The notes beneath the pieces are model-generated. The model made no database searches, was not told where the DNA came from, and saw only the letters and a program-made list of their open reading frames with translations. Made by a program: the position numbers and the translations under genes. Source: Beverwykella pulmonaria (lineage: Eukaryota > Ascomycota > Dothideomycetes > Pleosporales > Melanommataceae). Taken from it: a stretch of 64,000 nt of DNA. Location of the stretch: assembly GCA_001599595.1 (NCBI GenBank), contig BCHH01000004.1, positions 2,440,882-2,504,881 on the forward strand. The letters run 5' to 3'. Below are positions 34,023 to 45,168 of this stretch, in pieces; the first letter of the stretch is position 1, and every line of letters begins with the position of its first letter.

Positions 34023-35320
34023 ATGCCAGTGCATGATTCTCGACGGGGTGCTCCTCCAAGAGAATCATGTACTCTAGATGGACTATGTGCTGGCAGGGTT
34101 GATTCGCCGCCTCACCCAACTGCCAAGTGTCCAAAGGCTCACTTTCAAAAATGTGTAAGCTTTTCTACCTTGTAAAAAGCCGTAACTAAGTTGTCCACAG
34201 GCCAATAAAAAGCACACGTTCATTTGGCAATGCGTACATATGCCCTTCTCACTTTAACGATGTGCAATTGATGCTAACATTGTGTAGTGCAATTGTGGAT
34301 ATTCTTCCATTCCTATCAGAAGTAGCGCATGTCCCCAATGCAGATTCCTTCGTTGCGCGTATTGTCAAACTACGCGGGTTCAAGTGAAGTGAGATTCTCC
34401 AATTCACTGCTACTATTGCAAACTCTTCTCTCCTCATCTCATTCGCGGGCTGGTTCCGGATGCATGTTACTCTAGTGTGTTAGTTACTATCCTTTTACTG
34501 TCCTTCTATTGCTACCTTTTAATACATTTTCTTCGATCTTGCGGCTGATACTTCAAAGCGTGGTATCTATTTTTGGTACGAGCTTTGAACTTCATAAATA
34601 TCAATTATATAGTATTTAGTAACTAGAAGCCCATACTATGTCACTTCTACTATTTCGTAATTTTATTTCATCTGTAAGGTGTATATGAAATCTTCCGATG
34701 TTTTGGGCGCGAATACATTGATCATGGGTAGACCATTTATATGGTCACTACAATGTTTGGTAACCCCAGCCAGGCTGCGACCCACTTGAGATGAGATTCA
34801 AGATCACTCTTTCTCAATCACCTTTCCATAGCTAATACTAATACCTTTCTGTCGACTCAGGCAGACAAGCATTCCAAGGCTACCAGCGAGTTGTGAGTGG
34901 CGCTTCTTGTCACGATGAGAGGAAGCAGTTAATCGTCTGATGGATAAATGTGCGTATAAAGAGTGTAAAAGCTGTGAAGAGCTGACTGCTCGCACGATGA
35001 CTCCATATACCCTTAAAGGGGAGCTAGCTGGTAGAATACGTGCAACACGTGACACTTCTCATCGGGCCGTGTACTGATTGAAGTGTGCAACCGCCGTCGG
35101 ATATCCGTGCCTCCCAAAGCTCTACTAAAGATACTATTGACTATTGCCAATGGCCATTTACTGTCGTCTAGACTGCTCCATGGGTGATCCTTAGAGTTTC
35201 TGGTGAGCGAGGGAAATAATCGCTCTTGTTAGCTAAAAGGGTGGCACCCAGACTTAAGTTGGCAGCTCGAGTGTACTTGAACCTACGTGGCTTCCGACGA
35301 CTGGAATTTACGTCGGCCAT
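33790..35320 (+). repeat. Duplicated block carrying zinc-ribbon copy A
   Basis: The block aligns by eye to 38590-39850. Shared stretches include the approach to the start (ACTGGGCAAGC), the three exons, and the 3' region through TCTCAATCACCTTTCC, TTTCTGGTGAGCGAGGGAA and GCAGCTCGAGTGTA. Divergence is substantial, with many transitions and small indels. The boundaries are estimates. Confidence 0.65.
34023..34392 (+). CDS. Small zinc-ribbon protein, array copy A (intact)
   Basis: Three exons, 34023-34154, 34201-34233 and 34288-34392, all in phase 0, encode 89 residues. Exon 1 (44 residues, MPVHDSRRGAPP...) is Pro/Cys-containing with no signal peptide or membrane segment. Exon 2 is only 33 nt and encodes ANKKHTFIWQC. 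Exon 3 encodes CNCGYSSIPIRSSACPQC and RCAYCQTTRVQVK. Together the cysteines form a CxC...CxxC...CxxC ribbon that should bind zinc. Introns are 46 and 54 nt with normal GT/AG ends. The same structure recurs at 45169-45577 and, broken, at three sites between. Function is unknown. Small proteins ending in a ribbon of this kind look familiar from fungal hypothetical genes, but I know of no described role. Confidence 0.65.
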
Positions 35321-35371
35321 TTTTCAGCATTCTAGTTAAGTAAAAGAAATCTAGGGGAGCCATTTCATTGG

Positions 35372-35588
35372 GTGTCACGACGACGAGGCATTCAGGTTTA
35401 AACGCTGGATATCAGAGTATCAGATTTAGAGATTGATTTCAAAGACTTTGAGAAGTTGACCGTGAATTACCGGACTGATGTTCCGTATCTGAAGGGTGAT
35501 CAGAAGAGATATTTGTATGGGCCTGGGAGTATCTTTGTGGCGCATTCAGATCATGAAGCGCTGAATAGGACGGAGCTTGAGCAGGGCG
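35372..35588 (+). pseudogene. Chimera of LTR start and 3' fragment of the M20 peptidase gene
   Basis: 35372-35437 matches the first 65 bp of the LTR at 45854 (TGTCACGACGACGAGGCATT onward). It passes straight into about 150 bp that match the M20 gene near 31333-31485. The M20 part stays open as FEKLTVNYRTDVPYLKGD and YGPGSIFVAHSDHEAL, then ends at TAG 35594-35596. The catalytic domain core is absent. The source gene is 4 kb upstream on the same strand. Confidence 0.7.
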
Positions 35589-35599
35589 GGAAGTAGCTG

Positions 35600-38100
35600 G
35601 AAGAGGTGGCAAAGCTTCGCGTCCAAAAAAAGAATTTATGTTTTGTTATCATTCTTCCTCTCTTATGTCACACTTTCAGACCAGATAGGTTTCCTAAAGC
35701 CCATCTTGTTCTCTAGACTACATCTTCCCTCTAAGTTCACAAAGCAATAGTTCGTGACCAGTCCCGCCGAGGCTGAAAATCGTAGTATCCAACCTCCAAC
35801 TAAACGGCGTACAACGCACATGGTCACTGCAAGTCTGGCAGGGCTGGCACGTGAGTTTGGGCTGCTGTAAGCGCAGTTTGGTGGGCAATGTGAGGCGGTT
35901 GACTTTACAAGAATGCTGCTGTGGTTTAAGCCAGTTTGGCACTGTTCTAAGTCTTTTGTTTAGCTGGATTCGCACAATTAAGGAGAAAAAGCGCGTGAAT
36001 GGGGAGCGAATGGGTAAGTGTTGGGTATAGGGTACTAAGCGTGAGGCTGACCTGTATCCAGTATCTCGGTTAAGATTTGCCGTCAAACAAGAGTGTTGGT
36101 GTACTGCACAGATAGCGAGATAATAAGGAAGCACAGTATGGAATGCAACAGTCTCCTCATTTCTGGGGCCTAGATACGACTGGATCAAGGCCGAGGAGTG
36201 ACCAAGCTGATTATCTCCCTTAATACACAGCTTCAATATTGCTTAGAGTATGCTTAGCTCCAGGTCTTCGGTGATGGGGACTAGACGCTAAACCATGGGT
36301 GCATTGTTTCATTTTCCTAGGCGTACTCATACATTGAACTGATCCTGTCTGCTTGTGTATGTGAGCCGATCTTCTGACAGATTAAGGACCGGAGACCTCA
36401 GCGTACATTACCATATATAATAGGATTTCCCTATATCGTCTACCGCTAAGTGTTGGTATAGAGCATAATCTGGCTACAAGGGCTGAAACGGAGAGGTGAG
36501 CGGAATTTCTACTCCAATCGCAAAGCCTCTACCATCGTCTACCGCCTACTAACGGTAGTATGCAGGAAGTACTTGTTTGTAAAGCCTTGGAAAATACCAT
36601 CTTCCTTTCAGTCCCCATGTGCCCTAAATCAACAAAGACCTTTTTGCTTGATGTTGGAAGCTTTGATGTAACGTTCCTCGTCCGATGGAATATCTCCTTT
36701 AGGTACAAACCTCTACCAAGTTGCGCGCGCAGCTCTAGGAGAGCTTGGAGAAACATCCAATAGCCGCGAAGTGCCTACACGAAGTCTAACAATCTTAAAC
36801 ATGGCGACAGAAGAGGGGTGGAATTAATGGCTATTGTCACCAAGAAGAAGTGTAAAAACCTCTCCTAGTGCCTTGGATTAAACCCCTTAAAAGAAGAAGC
36901 AAACCCGATGTATGTTCTACTTCGTGAGGATGGAGGATGTGCTCATAGCTCTCGATTCAATCAAGAGTTTCTTGCTGTCAATTATATTAAGAAACTTCCC
37001 TGGCCGGGCACTCACTCGACATCAATGGAGAGGAACACGCTTGGCCCATCACACACTGATAAAGAGTGTATGAAGCACTAATATCGCGAGTGGAAGAAGC
37101 TTCTTCAAAGTAAAATTGATAAATGGATTGATAGGATACCAGATGTAGTGTGAATAATCATCAATCAGGAAGGGGACAACTCATTTCATAATGGCTGATT
37201 TTTGACCAGATTTTGAGTAACTGCAACTCCAAATCTGAACTTCATTATTTCCTAAATAGTCAATCGACCAAATTACTATTATTTCCATGCAAAATTCCCA
37301 AAAACCTCGTTTATTGTGATCTTGTAGGGGCGCTCGGGCCAGGTGAGGACAGGAAATACGGGCTGAAAATACGGGCTGAAAATACGGGCTGATAGGAACA
37401 TGAAATTCGGAGCAATCTGGAACATCTCGACTAGCTCAAGTAAGCAGTAATTCGTGCCTTTTCTGTTGGATATGAAGATCCGCAGTATTTCCGCGTGAAA
37501 AGACTCTTGAAGATCTACTAACGGTTTGAAATTTGTTACTTGCTCTCACCCAGCTATGTTTCGAGACGCCCCAAGCCAAACTCAATTAAAATTATCCACA
37601 CTTCAAAGCCAATAGATCACGATTTCGATCTGGGGAGTTCATAGTTGAGAGATATATTGGAATACGCCTCAGCCGAGGGCTGTGGTATATCTGATCTCTT
37701 GCACAGATCTGTGCTGTACTGCCCGAAACCCCCCTGAAATTGGGCTCTCACCGACTTTTCAATTCTGACGAATTCTCGACAATGATGCCAGGCGTGTTTC
37801 CCCGATGCTTGCCATGGACAGAACCGCTAAAATCACTCAAGGAATCTGCTGTTTCACCGAGAAGCGTACACAAATAAGCCATGCTAATAGACGAAGAGGA
37901 CAAAGCAGGAAATATATACAAGGCGGAGGTATACGTTGTACGGCGTGACAGATAACTGTTGAGAGATTGGCAACGGTGTTGCGTGCTAGAGGGTTTAAGG
38001 GCGTTCTGCAAATGGAAAAGAAGGTCTCCCTTGACTTTTCTGATGTTGCATCTCTATGAAAACCTAAACTGAATCGTGCGCCGATAGTTAGCGAGGACGC
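35600..38100. other. Repeat-derived spacer without recognisable gene
   Basis: AT-rich sequence with stop codons in all frames except short ones. A 172-residue minus frame at 35718-36236 begins at TTG, not ATG, and resembles nothing. A minus frame at 37748-38011 is also unassigned. The only clear internal structure is the 13-bp tandem repeat at 37354-37392. Confidence 0.4.
37354..37392. repeat. Three tandem copies of a 13-bp unit
   Basis: AAATACGGGCTGA occurs three times in perfect tandem. It is noncoding and there is no relation to neighbouring features. Confidence 0.85.
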
Positions 38101-38589
38101 TGCTTATGTCAACACTTGATTCTTTGTTTATACCTTTCTTCTCCGATTCTTGCCCTCTACCATAGTGCGTCTAATCATTTCCATCTCTTTTGTGTCACGA
38201 ACGGTCCGTCGAACAATCCGTCGAACGCATTCCTGATCCCTGTTGTTCTCTCATTCTACCCATCAGAAACTCGTTGCCGATCTGATTAAGTCTGAGGGAA
38301 AAGATAGTTCGACGTGTTGTCAAACAGTCAAGGTGCTAGCTGTCATTCGTCAGAAACGAGAAGGGAGCTAATGCAACCAATGGCCAGATCGATGCAAACG
38401 CAAAGCTGTATCACCCCTAAATCGGTGCCACGTGAATACAATTACGCGTTGTCTTCAATCCTATCATATTTCCTCTAATCTAAAGGAGGATCCATTCAGT
38501 ACTCCGACCAAAGGTCTTTCGCAACCCTTTCAAAGATCCATTAAGTGTTGAGCCGGGCACAACGCGCCTACCGCAAAAGCTCGCTTTGG

Positions 38590-39850
38590 ACAGATATAAT
38601 TAACATACATCTTGGCGGGATAAACTTGTTGTCAATGCCATAGATTCTTGGCTATAAGAGAAACGACGAGGGCAGCAGCAGCAAGTGTGTTGAGTATATC
38701 TTTGAGGTGTATGCTGTTGATTGTTGAAGCGCAAAGCGACTAGCAGGATATCCGGCGTGAAACTTATATTCGAGAATAGACGGCACAGGAGTTTAAGCCT
38801 ATATACTGGGCAAGCTCGGTATTAAAATACCAGTGCATGCTTCCCAGAAGAGCGCCTCTAGGACAATCATATTCTTTAGATAAAGACAACGTGCTGTAGT
38901 GTTAATATGTCTCCTCACTTTCAAAAATCGGTAAGCTTTTCTACCTTTTAAGAAGCTAAACTGAGTATTCTACAGGCCAAGAAAAAGCACACATTTATTT
39001 GGCAATGCGTGCGTATGCCCTTCTCACTTCAGAAGTGTAGAACCAATGCTAATATTTTATAGTGCAATTGCGGACACTCCTCTATTCCTATTAGAAACAG
39101 CGCATGTCCTGATTGTGGATCACCTCGTTGCGCGTATTGTCAAACCACTCGGGTTCAAGTGAAGTGAAATTCTTCAACTATTCCGGCTATCGAAAGCCCT
39201 TGTCTCTTCATTTCATTCATGGGCTAGTTCAGGATATTTCTCTAGCCTTGCGGCAGATACTTCAAACGGCGGCATCTCTTACTAGAGTGAGCTGAATATC
39301 GATTGTATAGTATTTGGTAATTGGAAGCCCGGGTTACGTCACTTCCACTATTTTGTATTTCCATTTTGTCTGTTAAAATATATATACAATCTTCCGTTGT
39401 TTGCGTGCGATTGCATTGATCATAGACCATTTACCTGGTCGTTACAGCGTTTGGTAACCCAGCCAGGCGGCGGTCCGCCTGCGAAGTGATTCAAGATTGC
39501 CATTTCTCAATCACCTTTCCGTCGCTGATACCAATGCCTTCTTATAGACTAAGGCAAACAAGCTTTCCAAGAATATTAGCAAGTTGTGAATGGTGCCTCC
39601 CATCGGGTGTTGGATTAATTAGAGTCTGCAACTGCCATCGGATATCCGCGCCTACCAACGTTTTATTGAAGACACCATTGATCATTTCCAATGACTATTA
39701 TTGTCATCTGGAGTGCTCTATGGGTTGATTCTTGGAGTTTCTGGTGAGCGAGGGAAGTAGTTGTCCTTGTTTGCGAAAAGGGTGGTAGAGTCTGGACTTG
39801 AGTTAGCAGCTCGAGTGTATTTGGACATATGTGGCTTTCGACAAAGAATC
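38590..39850 (+). repeat. Duplicated block carrying zinc-ribbon copy B
   Basis: Partner of 33790-35320, same orientation. A second relationship exists further upstream: 38160-38560 resembles 40600-41010 (shared words such as TCCATCCAGT/TCCATTCAGT and CGACCAAAG). So the array arose by more than one duplication. Confidence 0.6.
38827..39167 (+). pseudogene. Zinc-ribbon array copy B, start codon lost
   Basis: The position aligned to the ATG of copy A reads ATA (G to A), and exon 1 is frameshifted with an early TAA. Exons 2 and 3 remain good: AKKKHTFIWQC, then CNCGHSSIPIRNSACPDC and RCAYCQTTRVQVK with stop at 39167. Splice sites GTAAGC/CAG and GTGCGT/TAG are intact. It retains GSPR between the CxxC pairs, where copy A has RFLR. 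Expression from another start cannot be excluded, but the simplest reading is a pseudogene. Confidence 0.65.
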
Positions 39851-40277
39851 CAGAAGAGCCATTTCGCGTAGTTGGTGTTCAGCATCGCCGACCAGCTTGC
39901 ACTAGTGTCCTCAACTTGCCTTTTTTTGACTTCCGAACTACACTAGTGGGACGACCAGAATAATATTGGCCTCATATCCCCGATAAGAGAAAACGCTGCT
40001 AGCTTGAGGTACGAAATCGATCCCCTCGCCCTCAGTCTAACATGGAAGAATTTCTAAGGAGAAAAATTGAACCCGAGACGTTATGTTCGGTGCCCATTGC
40101 CATGCGTCTTCATCGTCAAAGGTTATCAGTAATTGGTAGACGTGCGAGGCGACCATCGAATACTCCATCGTGATTACTATAGTCGAAAGTACGCTGTATA
40201 GAGGGTGAGGTTTCGTTGGGAAAGACTGTTCAAAATGATGCCAAATGATCACTTAAATACTCGTAAACCTTTCTAAA

Positions 40278-40463
40278 ATGCACAAGAGGCACATGTTCAT
40301 TTGGTAATGCATACATATACCATTACTTACGCTACCTATCACTGGTTGACTAAAAACACATTACAACTGCGGATATTCGTCTATTCCTATCAGACTCAGT
40401 GCCTGTCCTCAATGCGGATCACCTCGCTGTTCCTACTGTCAGATAACCCGGGTCCAAATGTAG
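40278..40463 (+). pseudogene. Zinc-ribbon array copy C, fragment
   Basis: Only exons 2 and 3 are recognisable. The expected AG acceptor before exon 2 reads AA. Exon 2 reads HMFIW-stop-C with CAA changed to TAA, and its donor is ATACAT instead of GTACAT. Exon 3 (40362-40463) still reads YNCGYSSIPIRLSACPQC and RCSYCQITRVQM, with the first Cys changed to Tyr. All these changes are G to A or C to T. Confidence 0.6.
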
Positions 40464-41094
40464 TCCGAAATTTTGTACTTCAAAGATTGCTTAATTCAAT
40501 ACCTATGCGGGACCCACGAGAAAGCCTAAACAGTTTCCATTATATATATGTGCATGTGCTTTGCAAATACGCAATGTATGAGAAAAAGCTATCACGGTAG
40601 CGTGTGTCCAATCATTTCAAGCACTTTGTTTCCTAACGGTTCGTTCAACATTCCTTCCACTCTTCCCATATCTCAAACATCGAAATTTGTCTGATCCTAC
40701 ATCTCCCTTATTTCGCAACTGTTCTACCAAATAGAACGTCAATATATTCTTGTCCCTTGGTGTTGGATGTAACATTGTCGCTGTCGCGTTAGTTCGGTTG
40801 AACAAATGCAGGTTTATATAAGAGGAATTTTCGCCGCTGAAATCTTCAACCTCTCGAATTTCTGTCAAGGCAACTGCGCGCTCCCACTTAGTAAACATGC
40901 AAACTCAGTGACGCGTTTTCGCGTGTTTCCCACTCTCATATCCCATCTCCTTTAAGTAGTCAAGAGAAAAATCCATCCAGTATTTCGACCAAAGAGTTTT
41001 GGCGATTCTCTTGACATACAATACTTCCACAAGGGCCAACTCCCAAATGTGGTGTTCCCATTCATACAATCGTGGGTCTCATAGGACAAAAGAA

Positions 41095-41272
41095 GCACGC
41101 TCATATCTGGCAGTGTGTAGGTATACGTGATCGCTTGCCAAAAAGCATTCTCGCTTCCTAGATGCTCGTGTAATTGTGACTACTCTCCCATTCTCATAAG
41201 CATTAGCGCCTGCCCCAGTGCGGATTTCCCCGCCGTGGGTTCTGTCAAACAACTCGGGTTCAAGTGGATTGA
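41095..41272 (+). pseudogene. Zinc-ribbon array copy D, frameshifted
   Basis: Exon 2 reads QKKHAHIWQC, then a GTAGGT donor. The exon 3 counterpart begins CNCDYSPILISISACP and then loses frame within the first CxxC. The remaining DNA still matches (TGTCAAAC.ACTCGGGTTCAAGTG) to a TGA at 41270-41272. One cysteine of the last pair is changed. Upstream sequence 40600-41010 is shared with the region before copy B. Confidence 0.55.
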
Positions 41273-41406
41273 AATAGAATCCTTGGGTTTGGGGATTTTC
41301 GATTGTCTTGCATTAAGCTTGGCTATATAGTTTCCGGCCACATACCGTGTCCGTGCGCGTGATGCGCGCCGAACACCAAACACGTCAAACTTCTCAATCT
41401 CACAAA

Positions 41407-41885
41407 ATGGCCCCAATTGACGACGCGCTTGCAGATATAGAGTCGCTGGAACCTGGTGAAAAACTCTGCTACACCAAAATTGCCGAAAAGCATGGTGTTG
41501 TGCGTTCAACTTTGACGCAAGGCACCAAGCTGCAACACAGCCACACGCGACCAAGATTATTAACCAACAGAAGCTCACTCTACAACAAGAGCAGGAGCTT
41601 GTGAAATATATAGAAGGACCTACAGCTCGCCATATTCCTCCTACGCGAGAGGTGATACAAAACTTCGCGTCAACAATAGCCTAGGAGCTAGGGAGCGAGA
41701 GCTGGGTTAATTACTCGCTTCATCAACCAATCTTATCTCTTAATAGGTGACGGGTATAGACAGCAACCGCCACTAAGCTAGTTCAGGGGATAAATACAGG
41801 CTCTACTTCAACCTGTTGCAGCTTAAAATCAACTAGTACAACATTAATGCTCGTCACACATACAATATAGATAGGAAGGGCTTCT
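41407..41885 (+). pseudogene. Fot1/pogo-like DDE transposase, broken by an insertion
   Basis: Starting at ATG 41407, the frame reads MAPIDDALADIESLEPGEKL, then YTKIAEKHGVVRSTLT. This is the N-terminal helix-turn-helix of fungal Tc1/mariner-superfamily (Fot1/pogo) transposases. After a frameshift come LQQEQELVKYIEG and PPTREVIQNFAS, the CENP-B-like second domain. Just before 41886, HTYNIDRKGFL matches the family's NxDExGF motif near the catalytic core. Several stops and frameshifts lie between. The match appears to resume after 42527 with VFNHYTKKKA, so the inverted-repeat element at 41886-42527 probably sits inside this relic. Confidence 0.65.
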
Positions 41886-42527
41886 TGTAACGTTTCAAAC
41901 AATCGTTCCATCACGTGACCGACCCGCTCCCTACCCAACCCCGATACAGGTCCTGTTCCGATCAGAACCTGTAGTACCTCGGCTTAGCTATCTCTCATCC
42001 CTCTTACTGTATATAAGCCAGTCTTCTCGCTAGTTAGATCAGGTAGCTTTTNNNNNNNNNNNNNNNNNNNNNNNNNNNNNNNNNNNNNNNNNNNNNNNNN
42101 NNNNNNNNNNNNNNNNNNNNNNNNNNNNNNNNNNNNNNNNNNNNNNNNNNNNNNNNNNNNNNNNNNNNNNNNNNNNNNNNNNNNNNNNNNNNNNNNNNNN
42201 NNNNNNNNNNNNNNNNNNNNNNNNNNNNNNNNNNNNNNNNNNNNNNNNNNNNNNNNNNNNNNNNNNNNNNNNNNNNNNNNNNNNNNNNNNNNNNNNNNNN
42301 NNNNNNNNNNNNNNNNNNNNNNNNNNNNNNNNNNNNNNNNNNNNNNNNNNNNNNNNNNNNNAAAAGCTACCTGATCTAACTAGCGAGAAGACTGGCTTAT
42401 ATACAGTAAGAGGGATGAGAGATAGCTAAGCCGAGGTACTACAGGTTCTGATCGGAACAGGACCTGTATCGGAGTTGGGTAGGGAGCAGGTCGGTCATGT
42501 GATGGAACGATTGTTTGAATCGTTACA
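41886..42527. mobile_element. Inverted pair of LTR-like arms flanking an assembly gap
   Basis: Two 166-bp arms (41886-42051 and 42362-42527) are reverse complements with about 4 differences. Each starts TGTAACG at the outer edge and contains TGTATATAAG (TATA) followed by TCTCGCTAGTTAG. The arms stop exactly at a run of N. Three of the four differences are C/T or G/A. Two LTR ends facing each other, a foldback transposon, or a misassembled collapse of two copies would all produce this. Confidence 0.7.
42052..42361. other. Assembly gap (310 N)
   Basis: A run of N at the centre of the inverted repeat. The true length and content are unknown. Confidence 0.98.
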
Positions 42528-42628
42528 GTGTTTAATCACTACACCAAGAAGAAAGCCTAACAAAGTTACCATCTACTTACTGTTAATAGCCACAGCTCTC
42601 ACCCAACAATAGATTTTATTAACTACTG

Positions 42629-42820
42629 CTGTAAGGGTTTCAATCCACCGGATCATCGGCACGACTACATGCGCTAAACCACTGAGCCAAAAGGCATGCA
42701 CAAGTTGAATCAGCACGATTCAGCTTGTGTAGTCGGTATTTATGCATGGAAAACGTACTTGCGCTATTGCGCCACACTCAAGCCCACACGTGGGCACATG
42801 CATGGGATCTATCCCATCAC
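42629..42820 (-). repeat. tRNA-derived SINE-like repeat, copy 1
   Basis: 192 bp, matched over exactly 192 bp by 46924-47115 with about 9 substitutions. Read on the minus strand it starts GTGATGGGATAGATCCCAT. It has a tRNA-like part with A-box TGGTTTAGCGCATG and, about 30 bp later, a B-box position that here reads GGATTGAAACC (mutated). An internal GTGTGGCGCAATGG looks like a second A-box, suggesting two tRNA-like units. Confidence 0.55.
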
Positions 42821-42925
42821 AACTGCAATTAGAATAAGATACTCCTGGCCATCTTTCCTTCTTATTTAACCTACACGCTTTAGCTGCTTGATATAGTAAT
42901 GTTTAAGCCTCTGTCAACTGCGTAC

Positions 42926-43147
42926 TGTGAGGGTTTTCGTAAGTAGGAAGCTTGAATGTAGGTGTACGATTGTATTGAGACGAATCCTTGAGGATTACTC
43001 AGGAACGTCGAGAAGACCATATACTCCTGCGCGGTCACGTGATTTTTCAAAGTCACGTGATCATATAGAGGGACCGTGACTAGCCCGTGGCTGGCCCGTG
43101 GCCTTCCTGAGGGTCTTCTGGGGCTAGCAATGTATAATATTGTCACA
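42926..43147 (-). repeat. Solo LTR, family 2, copy 1
   Basis: 222 bp; on the minus strand it begins TGTGACAATATTATACAT and ends AAAACCCTCACA. It contains two CACGTGA motifs and an AGTATATGG TATA-like site. It matches 46377-46571 in the opposite orientation, most closely over the last 75 bp (GGATTCGTCTCAATACAATC to the end). No target-site duplication is visible. Confidence 0.65.
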
Positions 43148-43723
43148 CTGCCCCCTCTTTTCTTTAGGAGTTGTCTTGACTCCTGTAACAAGTAGGCTGT
43201 AGCGTGTGCGCATAGGTACTATAAGTTACTCACAAAACGTGCTGTCAGCGCCTGCGAGGAGCAACAGCAGCGCTGGGAGAACGACAGACACCTGAGGCTG
43301 CACCAACGGAGCACAAGTGAGTAGGGAGAACAGCGGCGGACAACTATGGTACAAAGGCAACATCCACACACAAGGGAGACATCATCATCAACAGCAAGCG
43401 TGAGAGGGTGGGCGGTCGAGGCCAGCGGACAACAGCAACCTACAGGCGCAGGCGTGAGGCCTGTGCCTGTCCAGGGACGCACTTATGGCACAAACAAGGA
43501 CAGGTGTTTTTCCCCCAATACAGGCAAGCCTTCGGGAGCTGCTTCTACGCATGGCCAACAGGTGTAAATAGTGGCAATAGTCTGCATAGCTCCAGCTAGG
43601 GCCGGTAAAAATACTTGTCATGCTAAAGGAGAAGATGAATCGTGGCACAAGATGACTCCTCGGTAATTAGCCCGTCGTAGCGTGGTTTCAACTGACTCGA
43701 ATGGTTTCGCGGCTTCAGCGTAT

Positions 43724-44171
43724 GCAGAATTCGCGCAAAACTTGGCTTTTCTCAACCCCAAGAAAATTATACCTACGACAATATCATAGTTCTATAACTT
43801 CTATACATAATATATCCTCTTCGTATTCTCTCTTTTTCTAGAAGAAAATATTCACATTGTCCAGAGATATAGAAGGTACAAAAGTGCTGTTTTGACGCCA
43901 AGATTGGCTCGCTTTTTGCATATTGCTAAGACATGTTCTCTTTTCGCGAACACATTTGCAGTGTAGCAGAGTACCCTTTCTACTGCACAATAACGCACAC
44001 ATTTAATAACATAATTTTCACGCGCAAATGTAGTACAAAGGTAACGCTCTTATATGCAGATACGAATTTTATATAGAAAGACCGTTGTGTTGTGGTGTAC
44101 CAGGTCTGCACATAGAATCTTGGGGTGGGATTCGAACGATTGACATTTGCCAAGCTTTGCGCGAATTCTGC
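43724..44171. mobile_element. MITE-like element with 23-bp terminal inverted repeats
   Basis: The ends GCAGAATTCGCGCAAAACTTGGC (43724-43746) and GCCAAGCTTTGCGCGAATTCTGC (44149-44171) are inverted repeats with one mismatch. The 400-bp interior is AT-rich without a coding frame. A target duplication is not obvious. Confidence 0.5.
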
Positions 44172-44180
44172 AAACGTTAA

Positions 44181-44240
44181 CTCTGGAACATGGTTCGCGG
44201 CTCTGGAAAATGGTTCGCGGCTCCGGAAAACGGTCCGCTA
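44181..44240. repeat. Three tandem copies of a 20-bp unit
   Basis: CTCTGGAAAATGGTTCGCGG repeats three times with 1-5 differences, 10 bp outside the right end of the MITE-like element. Confidence 0.75.
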
Positions 44241-45168
44241 ACTTCATCTCATCGATAGTCCCTTTCTTATAACCTCAAACTTTAACTAAGAACATTTGCT
44301 CATATCTCGACTCGTTACCTGCAGCCTAGTGCCCCCTTTCGCACCATCTCGACGCCTTTAATATTGAACATGCTTCAGTGTCGCCGATCAATCTCAACTG
44401 TGCTTGTATTGTCCCCCGATGCATAATGCCGGAGATGAGCGCTTCCTTTGAGCGACGAAATATCTTCTTGGGTTAGATCTCTCAGCCATAGAGCGCTCTC
44501 CTGATCTTTTGGGTTACGTTGAACAGAGCGACAATTGGTATCGCGGTACAACGGATCACCTGGTATTTCGGTTGTAACCTCGAGAAATGGTGCACTTTAT
44601 GCGAAAATGAACGAGCCTATACTGTACGCTAGGATCGATTGCTGATCACTCCGGAAAATAAAGGAAATCCTCAACAAAAAACGTGCCAAGAGAGACAAGT
44701 TCAAAGGCTCATCTCACTCGTTTTTCTCGCAACCAACTCAACACCGCGACACCAGCTTCAGATCTCCCGGTTTTCATATCTCCCATTGCCGACTCTGTTA
44801 TATTGTCAGTTTCACTGTTTGCACCGTGAGAAATTTCTAACCTAAGATATTAGAATCTACGCGACCCAACCTCAACGCGCCGAACGCGCTGAACGCGTTT
44901 TTTTCGTAATCCCATCCTCCACCGATATTGAATACCCCCAGTAATTCAAACAATTCAATCTCGCGATCTTCTCACACTCTTTGGATGCCAATCTAGAGAA
45001 ATAAACACAAAGTTTGAGCTTGGTGATTGTGCCCACCACTGTGGCAAATAGGGAGATCACGACGGCAAGCACGCTCCGAGTGAGCTTGGGGGGTATTGTG
45101 TTGTTAGACGCGCAACGTTTGGAATTCGCGAAGGTTGGAGTTGGGTAGAAGGAAAGCACGGCTTTAAT

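Noticed and set aside
35718..36236. 172-residue minus-strand frame in the island
   Set aside because: It begins at TTG rather than ATG, has no recognisable sequence and no splice partners.
44125..44150. GGTTCGAATCCCA-like box resembling a tRNA T-arm
   Set aside because: Only the B-box-like word is present; no D-arm, anticodon stem or acceptor pairing could be built around it.
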